Below, piece after piece: positions 16,670 to 23,478 of a stretch of 24,826 nucleotides of DNA; position 1 is the stretch's first letter, and the number at the start of each line of letters is the position of its first letter. Under the pieces are notes generated by a model. The model was given only the letters and a program-made list of their open reading frames with translations. It had not been told where the DNA came from and ran no database searches. Source of the stretch: JBCCGI01 sp039029355 (GTDB lineage: Bacteria; Planctomycetota; UBA1135; GCA-002686595); contig JBCCGI010000102.1 of assembly GCA_039029355.1 (NCBI GenBank), forward strand, positions 1 through 24,826, written 5' to 3'. Position numbers and translations under genes: made by a program.

Positions 16670-18370
16670 CTAGCGAGACGGATGCGCCGCGGACTGGATC
16701 AGGAACCGCAGGTCGCCCAGCCGGATCGGCGCGGGGAGGCGGCGGCCGTTCCAGAACACGACCGGCGTGCCGTCGACCCCGTGGGCCCGCGCCCAGCGCA
16801 CGACCTCGGCCAGGGCCTCGTCGACGCGCTCGTCGGCGCTGGGCACGTCGTCCTCGGCCGCGAGCTCGCGCCGGTCGGGCCGCTCGAACCAGCGGCGCAG
16901 GACGTAGGCCGCCTCGGCGGACCGCCGCGCGAGCTCCAGGTCCACGACGCGCGCGGCGACCCGGTGTCCGAGGCCCTCGGGCTGGGGGCAGAGGAAGCGG
17001 TACACCACCGCGAGCCGGTCCGGGAAACGATCCAGCAGCTCGGCGGCGTCGCGGTGGACCTCGGCGCAGTGCCGACAGTCGGGGTTCGTGACGATCGTGA
17101 TCTCGGTGGGCGCGTCCGCGGCTCCCTCGCGCAGGTCGCCCGGCAGCGATTCGAGCGCGCTGACGGGCTGGTCCGCGAGCAGCGCCGCGAGCACGCGTGG
17201 GTGTCGGCGCAGCCGCAGCAGCTCGAAGCGGAGCCCGTCGGTCTCGGTAGACGACCTCAGCCGCGGGCGTACCGCGATCCAGAGGAACGCCGGCGCAGCG
17301 TGGGCGAGGCCGAGCAGCCAGAGCGCCGCACCGTCCACCGCCGCAAGCCCACCGACCTCGCCCGCGGCCAGGAGCGCCTCGGCCAGGAGGACCGCCTGTA
17401 CCGCGACGCAGAGTACGCACCACGTCCCGAGCACCCGCCACTGGTAGTACAGCGAGAGCGGAACCCCGACGACCGCCGCAACGCTGCGCAGGCCCAGAAG
17501 CGGCACGGCGGAGCCCGCGAGCGACCCGAGCAGGGCGAGGGCCAGGGTCAGGAACCCGCCGGCGAAGTAGACCAAGCCGACGTCGGCGAGCGGCACGCGG
17601 CCGAACAGCGTGGCCGCCGGCGACTCGAGCACCTTGCGGCAGTCCACGCGCGCGCCGCTCCGGCAGAGCGCGGAGGGCTGCCCCGCGTCGGGACGCAGGT
17701 AGTGCCGCACCAGGGGCAGCGCGAGAGCGAGCCCCAGCAGCTCGAGCAGGAGCAGGGCCCCGGCGCGCGACCCGCCGCCCTGGCTCCAGGCGAAGGCCGC
17801 GAAGCCGAGCGCGATCAGCGTGAGCGCCGCGGGGCTCGCCCGGCGCCAGCGGTCGGGCTCGGGAGCGGGCGCCTGTGTCTCGCTCGTGTGCGGCGGCTCG
17901 GCCGCGGCGGGATCCGGTGGCTCGATGGCGAGGAACGCCCCGCTCCACATCGCCTCGAAGGTGCTCAGCGCCTCGTCGCACTCTCCGAGCAGCGGATCGC
18001 GGTAGACGATGCGGTCGCCCTCGATCCGCTCCACCACGACAAAGCACCCGCCCCGCACAGCGAGATGTGCGAGCGACGGGGCGGGTGCCTGCCGCAGTAG
18101 ATCGATGCCTCCCCGCAACGCCAGCGTGCTCAGGCCCCATCCCTCGAGGGCGTCTCTCGCGCCCATCAAGCTCGGAAAGTGCGGGTGGCTTCGGATCTCG
18201 TCCCGGACAGCGTCGCGGGTCACCGGCAGGCGGAGCCGGAGCACCAGCTGCCAGACCGCGAGCTCCAGGTCGCTGCTACCATCCCCTCGGTGCAGCCGCC
18301 GCTCTTCGAGCCTCGTTCGGAGCAGATTCACATGGAGTTGAGGGCTGCGCGCACGAACACCGCCGGACAC
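16670..18370 (-). CDS. C39-like (inactive) - VKOR - DsbA/thioredoxin fusion, disulfide-forming membrane protein
   Basis: 566 residues from GTG 18370 (GTG 18331 is an alternative). Residues about 33-150 resemble a C39 peptidase fold (ELAVWQLVLRLRLPVT, HPHFPSLMGARDALEGWGLS, CFVVVERIEGDRIVYRDP) but have no cysteine at the catalytic position. Residues about 180-370 form a vitamin K epoxide reductase domain with several membrane helices, loop cysteines Cys236 and Cys244 and the active pair Cys318-Cys321 (GTWCVLC). Residues about 420-560 are a DsbA-like thioredoxin domain with Cys432-Cys435 (NPDCRHCAEVH) and a Thr-Pro cis-proline loop (GVDGTPVVFW). VKOR proteins reoxidise DsbA-type partners with quinone, so one chain could both make and renew disulfides outside the membrane. 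Similar fusions are known beside double-glycine peptides, mainly in Bacteroidetes. Here it directly follows a seven-cysteine precursor gene. Confidence 0.88.
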   Translation of the reverse strand: MSGGVRARSPQLHVNLLRTRLEERRLHRGDGSSDLELAVWQLVLRLRLPVTRDAVRDEIRSHPHFPSLMGARDALEGWGLSTLALRGGIDLLRQAPAPSLAHLAVRGGCFVVVERIEGDRIVYRDPLLGECDEALSTFEAMWSGAFLAIEPPDPAAAEPPHTSETQAPAPEPDRWRRASPAALTLIALGFAAFAWSQGGGSRAGALLLLELLGLALALPLVRHYLRPDAGQPSALCRSGARVDCRKVLESPAATLFGRVPLADVGLVYFAGGFLTLALALLGSLAGSAVPLLGLRSVAAVVGVPLSLYYQWRVLGTWCVLCVAVQAVLLAEALLAAGEVGGLAAVDGAALWLLGLAHAAPAFLWIAVRPRLRSSTETDGLRFELLRLRRHPRVLAALLADQPVSALESLPGDLREGAADAPTEITIVTNPDCRHCAEVHRDAAELLDRFPDRLAVVYRFLCPQPEGLGHRVAARVVDLELARRSAEAAYVLRRWFERPDRRELAAEDDVPSADERVDEALAEVVRWARAHGVDGTPVVFWNGRRLPAPIRLGDLRFLIQSAAHPSR

Positions 18371-18381
18371 GTTTTGCCTAT

Positions 18382-18409
18382 GCCCCGCACCCTTCGATCA
18401 GCACGGGGC
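18382..18409 (-). promoter_or_regulatory. Hairpin between peptide gene and export genes
   Basis: On the minus strand GCCCCGTGC and GTGCGGGGC can form a 9-bp stem (two G-T wobbles) with a 10-base loop, ending 11 bases before the GTG of the VKOR-DsbA gene. There is no T-run. It could lower read-through, protect an abundant upstream peptide mRNA, or limit translation of the export genes. This is inferred from position. Confidence 0.4.
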
Positions 18410-18482
18410 CCTGCGTCGACGCATCCGGCGCGTTCGCTGGCTTTGAAAACTTGACTGTGGTCTTTTGCCTCGGAGCGAGCTC

Positions 18483-18686
18483 TTAATGGCAGGCGTCGTG
18501 CGCCATGCAGAGATCGAACAGGTTCTGACACATGGCCGGCGGGATCCCGCACTGGTTGCAGCCGTCTTGCTCAGCCTTGCAGAAGGCGTAGCAGTCATGC
18601 CCGCCCTTAACCTGGCTCAGATCCGCGTCGCTGAGCTGTTGTGCAGCACCGAGGCTCTTGAGCGCGTTTAGGGAGAGTTTCTTCAT
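18483..18686 (-). CDS. Double-glycine-leader precursor of a seven-cysteine secreted peptide
   Basis: 67 residues from ATG 18686, which has the best ribosome-binding site in the window (AAAGGA, 8 bases upstream). An in-frame upstream start near 18743 is not needed. The leader is 29 residues (MKKLSLNALKSLGAAQQL then SDADLSQVKGG), with the usual Leu-Ser...Leu-x-x-Val-x-Gly-Gly motif recognised by C39 exporters. Cleavage after Gly29 would release a 38-residue core starting HDCYAFCK and ending AHDACH. Its cysteines are at core positions 3, 7, 14, 17, 24, 31 and 37. The core is acidic (five Asp/Glu, one Lys), unlike typical cationic bacteriocins, and has three His. It is the first gene of the export operon. 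No lanthipeptide or radical-SAM enzyme is nearby, so disulfides from the VKOR-DsbA protein are the likely modification. The odd Cys count leaves one thiol free or joins two chains. Its function (antimicrobial, signal or metal-binding) is unknown. Confidence 0.88.
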   Translation of the reverse strand: MKKLSLNALKSLGAAQQLSDADLSQVKGGHDCYAFCKAEQDGCNQCGIPPAMCQNLFDLCMAHDACH

Positions 18687-18694
18687 CGAGAGCG

Positions 18695-18700
18695 TCCTTT
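18695..18700 (-). promoter_or_regulatory. Ribosome-binding site of the precursor peptide
   Basis: AAAGGA on the minus strand lies 8 bases before ATG 18686. It decides the start of the leader and is clearly stronger than at other genes of this window, which suggests high translation of the precursor relative to its export genes. Confidence 0.7.
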
Positions 18701-18717
18701 CAGACTTCAGAGTGGAG

Positions 18718-18823
18718 TCGGTAGAGCGGCGTGCTTGGGGCACCCGCGACGTGTAGCGAAAGGGACCGCGCCGAAGTTGGAACGTGACGCGTTTCCGCCT
18801 TTTTTGGACCGCCGCTCTACCGA
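18718..18823. repeat. 14-bp inverted repeat in the divergent regulatory region
   Basis: TCGGTAGAGCGGCG (18718-18731) and CGCCGCTCTACCGA (18810-18823) are exact reverse complements separated by 78 bp. The pair sits between the peptide gene (start 18686, minus) and the tethered sigma-factor gene (start 18961, plus). The enclosed 78 bp should include the peptide promoter. Paired operator sites bridged by a dimeric regulator are one reading; a miniature mobile element is another. Confidence 0.6.
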
Positions 18824-18909
18824 TCCTCGACTAGGAACTGGCGCAGGGCGCTCGCAGGACCTCGTCGGTTGCAACCGTGTCGCTTTCCCGGAATAGCCCG
18901 TGACGGGAG

Positions 18910-18923
18910 ACCGCAGCTGCGGT
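18910..18923. promoter_or_regulatory. 14-bp palindrome upstream of the sigma-factor gene
   Basis: ACCGCAGCTGCGGT is a perfect palindrome 37 bp before the ATG of the tethered sigma factor, a position suited to an operator or an mRNA leader hairpin. Confidence 0.45.
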
Positions 18924-18960
18924 GTTGCCCTATGGGAGCCCCTTGCCAAGCCGAAGCTCG

Positions 18961-21483
18961 ATGCACGACGAACTCCTCCGACACGCTAGCTGGATCCGGA
19001 ACCTCGCCAAGGACCTGACTCGCCACCATGAGGATGCCGAGGACGTCGCCCAGGAGGTCTTCCTCCGGGCGGTGCAGCATCCGCCGCCCGAGGGCTTGGA
19101 CGAGCGCCGCCTGCGGGCCTGGCTGCGGGTGGTGGTGCGGAACCTCGCCGTCCGGCGCTTTCACTCGGACTCGGGGCGCAGGTCGCGCGAGGCCGCGGCG
19201 GCCCGGCCGGAAGAGGCCGAGGCCTTCCGCGCGGTCGGGTCCGGCGACGAGCTCGTCGAGCGCCTGAACGCGGCGCTCGGACGGCTCGACGAGGACTCGC
19301 GGCGCATCCTGCTGTTGCGGTATGAAGAGGACCTCCCGCCGCGCGAGATCGCGCGGCGCTTGGGGCTGACCGGGCTCGTGGCGCGCAAGCGCCTGTCGCG
19401 CGCGCTCGCCAGGCTTCGGCGCGAGCTCCAGACGCCCGACGAGCGCCCGGCGCGCGGCCGGGTCCGCGGACTGTTCGCCCTGCCCGCCCTGTGGCGCCGA
19501 GAGCGCGGTGGCTCCGGCTCGAGCTGGTTCTCCGCGCGCGCCGCTCTCGCGCTCGCCTCGGCGGTGCTCCTGGGATCCGTCGCCGTCTGGACCCTGCGCC
19601 CCGAGCGCGCCCGGGTGGAACGGCTCGGCCAGGTCGACTCGCGCGCCCGCGACAGCGTCGAGCTTCCGCGGCTGGTCGAGCCCTCGGAGCTCGACGCGGG
19701 CAGCGCGCGGAAGGCGCCGCCGGCGCCTCCGGCCGCCTCCGAGGTGAAGGTCGACGCAGCGCGGGTGGACGGCACGGTCGTCGACCTGTGGGGCACTCCG
19801 GTGGGGGGCATCGAGATCGTCTTCGAGCCGGGCGACCCGCGCTCTTCCATCGGCCGGCCCTGGGGCTTCCTGCGGGCGCCGATACCGGCGGGGCAGGCGG
19901 GCGGATGGACCGCGCGGAGTGACGGTGCCGGGGCCTTTCAGCTCCCGGTGCCCACCGGCACGGCGGGGCGCGTGGCCGTGCGCAGCGAGCGCTACTCGCT
20001 CGTCGTGGCCGAGCTCGTCTCCGGCGCCCACGCCGAGCTCCTCGGAAGTCGCGTCGTCGTCGCAGAGCGCCAGCCCATCGACGGGTATGTGGTCGACGGC
20101 GGCGGCCGGCCGGTGCGCTTCGCGCAGGTCGCCTTCGAGTCCGCCGACGTCTCGCTGGCGGGCTGCCGCAACCCGCAGATCGTCCACCCGAACGCGGTGA
20201 CGGACGAGGACGGCGCCTTCGTGATCGAGAACAGCTACGCGGCCGACAACGCGATCCTCGTGGCGTCCGATGCCAAGCTGGGCAGCACCCGCGTGCCGCT
20301 GGGCGGCAACCGCCGCGGGCTGCGGATCGAGCTCCGGCGCGAAGAGTCGGACGGGCTGCCCTCGGGCTACGTGATCGATCCGAGCGGAGCTCCGGTTCCG
20401 CTCGCCCTGGTGTCGGTCCACGGACGCCTACTGCGGGCGAACGACCGCGGGCGCTTCCCCTTGCGCCCCGTCCCCGAGGGGCGCAGGCCCTCGATCCGCG
20501 CGATCTCGCCCGGGTACCTCCCCGCCGTCTGGGAGCCCGAGGACGGCGACGACCTGGCCGCGATTCCCGATCCGATCGTGATGCGCCTCGAGGACCGCCC
20601 CGTCACCCTGCGCGCGCGGGTCGTGGACTGGAGCGGCGCGCCGGCCGCGGACTGTGAGGTCTGGATCTCCGACCCGACGCCCTTCGGCTTCCTCGACCAG
20701 CCGCACTTTGTCGAGACGCTGTCCAGCGTGGGTCCCGCCTTCGCTGTCCGGGGAAAGACCGACGCCGACGGCAACGTCGCGATCGAGGGGCTGATGGACC
20801 GCACGTACCGACTGCGGATCGTGCGGCGCAAGACCTCCACCCTCGACGAGATCTTCGCGGCGCCCAGGCCGGACCCGATCGTGCTCCGACTGGGACGGCC
20901 AGCCGACCTGTCGCCGCGGCGCGGGCGCGTGCTGACGCGCGCTGGGCAGCCGGTTTCCCATGCCCGCGTTACGGCCGGGGTTAACGTCGTCGACGCGCCG
21001 TTTCCGTCCCTCGGCGGACCGGTGAAGATCGGCATGAACCTGGCCACCGCGACCACCGACGAGATGGGGGAGTTCGACCTCCCGCCGCTGCCGGCCGACA
21101 ACTGCATTCTCCACGTCACCGGCACGCACGTGATCCCGGGCGAGTATGCGGTCTCCGAGCTGCCGCTCGGTGCGCTCGAGCTCCACGTGTCGCAGCCGGC
21201 GCGGTTGCGCTTCGACGTCGCGGGCCGCGATCCGGCCGAGCTGATCTACGCCTACGACGATGCGGGGCGCCACCTCTCGTTCTACGAGACCCACGGCGAC
21301 CTCGTGCACCAGAAGACGATCCCCTACGAGCGGATCTCGGTCGCGATGGCCGCGGAGTCGGAGTGGCTCCTTCCCTCCGAGGCGGCCGAGCTGGTGCTCC
21401 ATCACGCCGGCGAGGAGCGCGGACGGGTGCGCATCCTGGCGGCGGTGGACGGGCTAAACCACGTGCTCTTGCCGGCCGAATAG
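18961..21483 (+). CDS. Membrane-tethered ECF sigma factor with extracytoplasmic carboxypeptidase-regulatory-like repeats
   Basis: 840 residues from ATG 18961, where the sigma domain begins. Region 2 is at residues 1-75 (DAEDVAQEVFLRAV, LRAWLRVVVRNLAVRRF). Region 4 is at about 95-155 (LGRLDEDSRRILLLRY, LPPREIARRLGLTGLVARKR). A membrane helix follows at about 190-211 (WFSARAALALASAVLLGSVA). The remaining ~630 residues carry at least five beta-sandwich units of the carboxypeptidase-regulatory type, each starting with a G-x-V-x-D/T-x-x-G-x-P-V-like motif (VDGTVVDLWGTPVGG, IDGYVVDGGGRPVRF, SGYVIDPSGAPVPL, ARVVDWSGAPAAD, RGRVLTRAGQPVSH). The sigma domains would be cytoplasmic and the repeats outside. 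Release by proteolysis, or control by the outer part without a separate anti-sigma factor, is inferred. It is divergent from the peptide operon and is a candidate regulator of it. Confidence 0.88.
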   Translation: MHDELLRHASWIRNLAKDLTRHHEDAEDVAQEVFLRAVQHPPPEGLDERRLRAWLRVVVRNLAVRRFHSDSGRRSREAAAARPEEAEAFRAVGSGDELVERLNAALGRLDEDSRRILLLRYEEDLPPREIARRLGLTGLVARKRLSRALARLRRELQTPDERPARGRVRGLFALPALWRRERGGSGSSWFSARAALALASAVLLGSVAVWTLRPERARVERLGQVDSRARDSVELPRLVEPSELDAGSARKAPPAPPAASEVKVDAARVDGTVVDLWGTPVGGIEIVFEPGDPRSSIGRPWGFLRAPIPAGQAGGWTARSDGAGAFQLPVPTGTAGRVAVRSERYSLVVAELVSGAHAELLGSRVVVAERQPIDGYVVDGGGRPVRFAQVAFESADVSLAGCRNPQIVHPNAVTDEDGAFVIENSYAADNAILVASDAKLGSTRVPLGGNRRGLRIELRREESDGLPSGYVIDPSGAPVPLALVSVHGRLLRANDRGRFPLRPVPEGRRPSIRAISPGYLPAVWEPEDGDDLAAIPDPIVMRLEDRPVTLRARVVDWSGAPAADCEVWISDPTPFGFLDQPHFVETLSSVGPAFAVRGKTDADGNVAIEGLMDRTYRLRIVRRKTSTLDEIFAAPRPDPIVLRLGRPADLSPRRGRVLTRAGQPVSHARVTAGVNVVDAPFPSLGGPVKIGMNLATATTDEMGEFDLPPLPADNCILHVTGTHVIPGEYAVSELPLGALELHVSQPARLRFDVAGRDPAELIYAYDDAGRHLSFYETHGDLVHQKTIPYERISVAMAAESEWLLPSEAAELVLHHAGEERGRVRILAAVDGLNHVLLPAE

Positions 21484-21494
21484 CGACCTAGGGC

Positions 21495-21522
21495 CGCGGG
21501 CGGGAACGCCAGCCCGCCCGCG
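21495..21522. terminator. Hairpin between convergent genes, probable bidirectional terminator
   Basis: CGCGGGCGGG (21495-21504) and CCCGCCCGCG (21513-21522) form a perfect 10-bp stem with an 8-base loop. It lies 11 bp after the sigma-factor stop and 15 bp from the stop of the convergent LVIVD gene. No T-run is present. Confidence 0.55.
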
Positions 21523-21537
21523 CCAGCGCGAGCCGGC

Positions 21538-22542
21538 TCAGGGCACGTAGATGCGCACCAAGCCGTTGCTCGCCGACGCCACCAGCAACAGGCCGCGGTG
21601 GTAGTGGATCGCGTTGGCGCCGATCGACTCGCCGAAGGTCTCGATCGGATCCCCGAGGTCCGCGGGGTCGTTCGCGTCGAAGGCGACGCACCCGAGCTCC
21701 TGGTCGGCCAGCAGCACGAAGTCGTCGCCGTGCTTGTTCGTCAGGGCCTCGACGTCGAGGTTGAGCGAGAACCCCAGCGCGTTGCTCTCCCAGTCGTCGA
21801 GCGGCGCGATCGCCGCGGGCAGCGGCGGCGACACGTCGTAGCTCTCCAGCCCGTACGTCGGCGCGGCGGTGAAGAGCGTCGAGCCGAGCACGTCGACGGC
21901 AAACGACGCTTGGCCGCCCTCGGAGAGCGGCTGGGGGGCCGCCGGATCGCTTACGTCGAAGACCGTCGGCCCGTTGACGCCGTCGGCGACGTACAGCAGG
22001 TCGCCGACGCGCATGCCGTCGTTGTGATACACGCTGTCCGAGAACGAACCCAGCTGGGGCGGGTCGACCGGGTCCGCCGCCCGATCCAGGATCTTCATCC
22101 CGTCGCCGAGCCGGAAGACGAACAGATAGTCGTCGTCCGCGAAGAGGCCCGAGGCATCGTTGCCCCCAGCGGTGACCGTCCCGAGATACTGCGGGTCGAG
22201 CGTGTCCGAGATGTCGTACACCAAGACGCCCGCGGCCGTGTCGGCGACGTAGCAATAGTCGCCGATCGCCTCGACGTCGTAGACGGTCGACCCGATCGCC
22301 ACCGCACCTCCGGCCTGCGGGGCCGTCGGGTCGGTGATGTCGAAGGTCTCCAGGCCGTACAGGGTCGCCACGAAGGCGGTGCCGCGCTCCACGTCGAGTC
22401 GGAAGGTCAGGTTCCCGATGGTCGCCGCCTCTCCGATGTAGTCGTCGTCGTTCCCGGGGGGCCGGACGAAGGCGAGGGTGACGGGCAGGGCGAGCGCGAC
22501 GGCAAGGCAGGCGCGCGTTCTCGGTGCGGGTTTCATCGTCAT
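21538..22542 (-). CDS. Exported LVIVD-repeat beta-propeller protein
   Basis: 334 residues from ATG 22542 (ATG 22536, two codons in, is equally good). The N-terminus is a signal peptide (MKPAPRTRACLAVALALP then VTLAFV). About seven repeats of the LVIVD type follow, each ending in a D-x-x-D/S-P turn: GLETFDITDPTAPQAGG, GVLVYDISDTLDPQYLG, GMKILDRAADPVDPPQLG, GPTVFDVSDPAAPQPLS, GLESYDVSPPLP, LGCVAFDANDPAD and a final NGLVRIYV. The number and regular spacing fit a seven-bladed propeller on the cell surface or in the periplasm. Ligand and role are unknown. It stands alone on the minus strand. Confidence 0.87.
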   Translation of the reverse strand: MTMKPAPRTRACLAVALALPVTLAFVRPPGNDDDYIGEAATIGNLTFRLDVERGTAFVATLYGLETFDITDPTAPQAGGAVAIGSTVYDVEAIGDYCYVADTAAGVLVYDISDTLDPQYLGTVTAGGNDASGLFADDDYLFVFRLGDGMKILDRAADPVDPPQLGSFSDSVYHNDGMRVGDLLYVADGVNGPTVFDVSDPAAPQPLSEGGQASFAVDVLGSTLFTAAPTYGLESYDVSPPLPAAIAPLDDWESNALGFSLNLDVEALTNKHGDDFVLLADQELGCVAFDANDPADLGDPIETFGESIGANAIHYHRGLLLVASASNGLVRIYVP

Positions 22543-22857
22543 GGTCTCGGTGCTGGCTACGGTTGGCGGAGGCGACGCTCCTCCTCCCGTGCGCGACCGG
22601 GCCGCGACAAAGGTCTCAAGTCCTTGGGAAAAATCGGGTCGGGGCCAGGCGGACCGGCTCCCGGTCTCGGAGGCCGGCCGAGACCCGGGAAGCGGGAAGC
22701 CCGCTGCCGGGAACCGCCGCCCGCGCGCCGCACGCGCGGGGCTCGGCCTGCCACGGTGAGCGGGCGCGATCGAGCACGTGGAGCTGGTGCTCGACGACGC
22801 GCCCTAGCGGGCCGCGGCGAGCCGCGCGCCGGCAAGAGCAGCGCGCACCCCGCCGCC
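22543..22857. other. Intergenic stretch without recognised gene
   Basis: This 315-bp stretch lies between two minus-strand genes. It holds two exact small hairpins, AGCGGG-loop-CCCGCT (22691-22705) and CCCGCGCG-loop-CGCGCGGG (22720-22740). The second could stop transcripts coming from the VOC protein gene, about 120 bp upstream. No coding potential or convincing promoter for the LVIVD gene was seen. Confidence 0.45.
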
Positions 22858-23403
22858 CTAGAGCTTGGGCCCGATCAACTCGATCAGGTTGCCGTCCGGG
22901 TCCCGGACGAGCGTCAGGTACGACCCGCCCGGCTCCTCGCCGATCCGCACGGGCCCCTTGGCGATGGGGCTCACTCCGGCGCGCTCGAGCCGCTGCAGCG
23001 CCGCGTTCGTGTCGCGCACGAACACCGTCAGATAGCTCAGCCCGAGCTGCGAGTGGATGAACGCATGGTCGCCCGCCTTGGGCTCCGCGGCGGGGACCTC
23101 CATCAGCTTGATCTTGGTGGCCTGCTCGCCCGCGCCGAGCACGAACACGCGGACCGCCAGGGGGTGACCGTCGGTCAGTCCGGTGTCGGTGCAGAAGCCG
23201 GCGGGGACGCTGAAGCCCTCGAGCTCGGTGAAGCCCAGCGTATCGGCATAGAAGGCGGCCGACGCCTCGACGTCGCGGACCACGACGCCCACGTCGATGG
23301 TCGTCCGCGTGAAGGCGGCGGGTTCCTGCACCGGGCGCGCGGCCGCCAGGCCGAGCAAGCCGGCGCTAGAGAGAAGGAGGATGGAGGGGAGAGAGCGCTT
23401 CAT
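22858..23403 (-). CDS. Exported VOC-superfamily (glyoxalase-fold) protein
   Basis: 181 residues from ATG 23403, chosen because it begins a signal peptide (MKRSLPSILLLSSAGLLGLA, cleavage near AAA). Upstream in-frame starts would bury it. The mature part has two beta-alpha-beta-beta-beta halves: TTIDVGVVVRDVEASAAFYA...DTLGF, and LGLSYLTVFVRDTNAALQRL...RDPDGNLIELIG. In metal-dependent VOC enzymes the first strand of each half usually supplies His. Here Asp or Tyr appear to stand there and only the final Glu is clear, so classical glyoxalase I activity is unlikely. A signal peptide on a VOC protein is uncommon; a binding role in the periplasm is possible. It lies downstream of another small exported-protein gene, separated by a terminator hairpin. 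Confidence 0.82.
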   Translation of the reverse strand: MKRSLPSILLLSSAGLLGLAAARPVQEPAAFTRTTIDVGVVVRDVEASAAFYADTLGFTELEGFSVPAGFCTDTGLTDGHPLAVRVFVLGAGEQATKIKLMEVPAAEPKAGDHAFIHSQLGLSYLTVFVRDTNAALQRLERAGVSPIAKGPVRIGEEPGGSYLTLVRDPDGNLIELIGPKL

Positions 23404-23441
23404 GCGCGCCATCCTAGGTCGCGTCGGGGCGCACGGCAAAG

Positions 23442-23471
23442 CGCCCCGGGCGCGCAACGACGCCCGGGGCG
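23442..23471 (-). terminator. Rho-independent-type terminator
   Basis: Perfect 11-bp stem (arms 23442-23452 and 23461-23471) with an 8-base loop, starting 7 bases after the TAA of the minus-strand gene ending at 23479. On that strand it is followed by GCTTTGCC, a short T-run. It separates this gene from the VOC gene. Confidence 0.65.
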
Positions 23472-23478
23472 ATCGAGG

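Noticed and set aside
15130..17091. 653-codon plus-strand reading frame
   Set aside because: It is antisense to the PCAT and VKOR genes, both of which have intact active-site motifs. It is rich in Arg, Gln and Glu with no recognisable domain.
22761..22806. Short plus-strand segment reading IEHVELVLDDAP before a stop
   Set aside because: It is only 12 codons after an in-frame stop, with no start codon or neighbouring homology, so a gene remnant cannot be supported.
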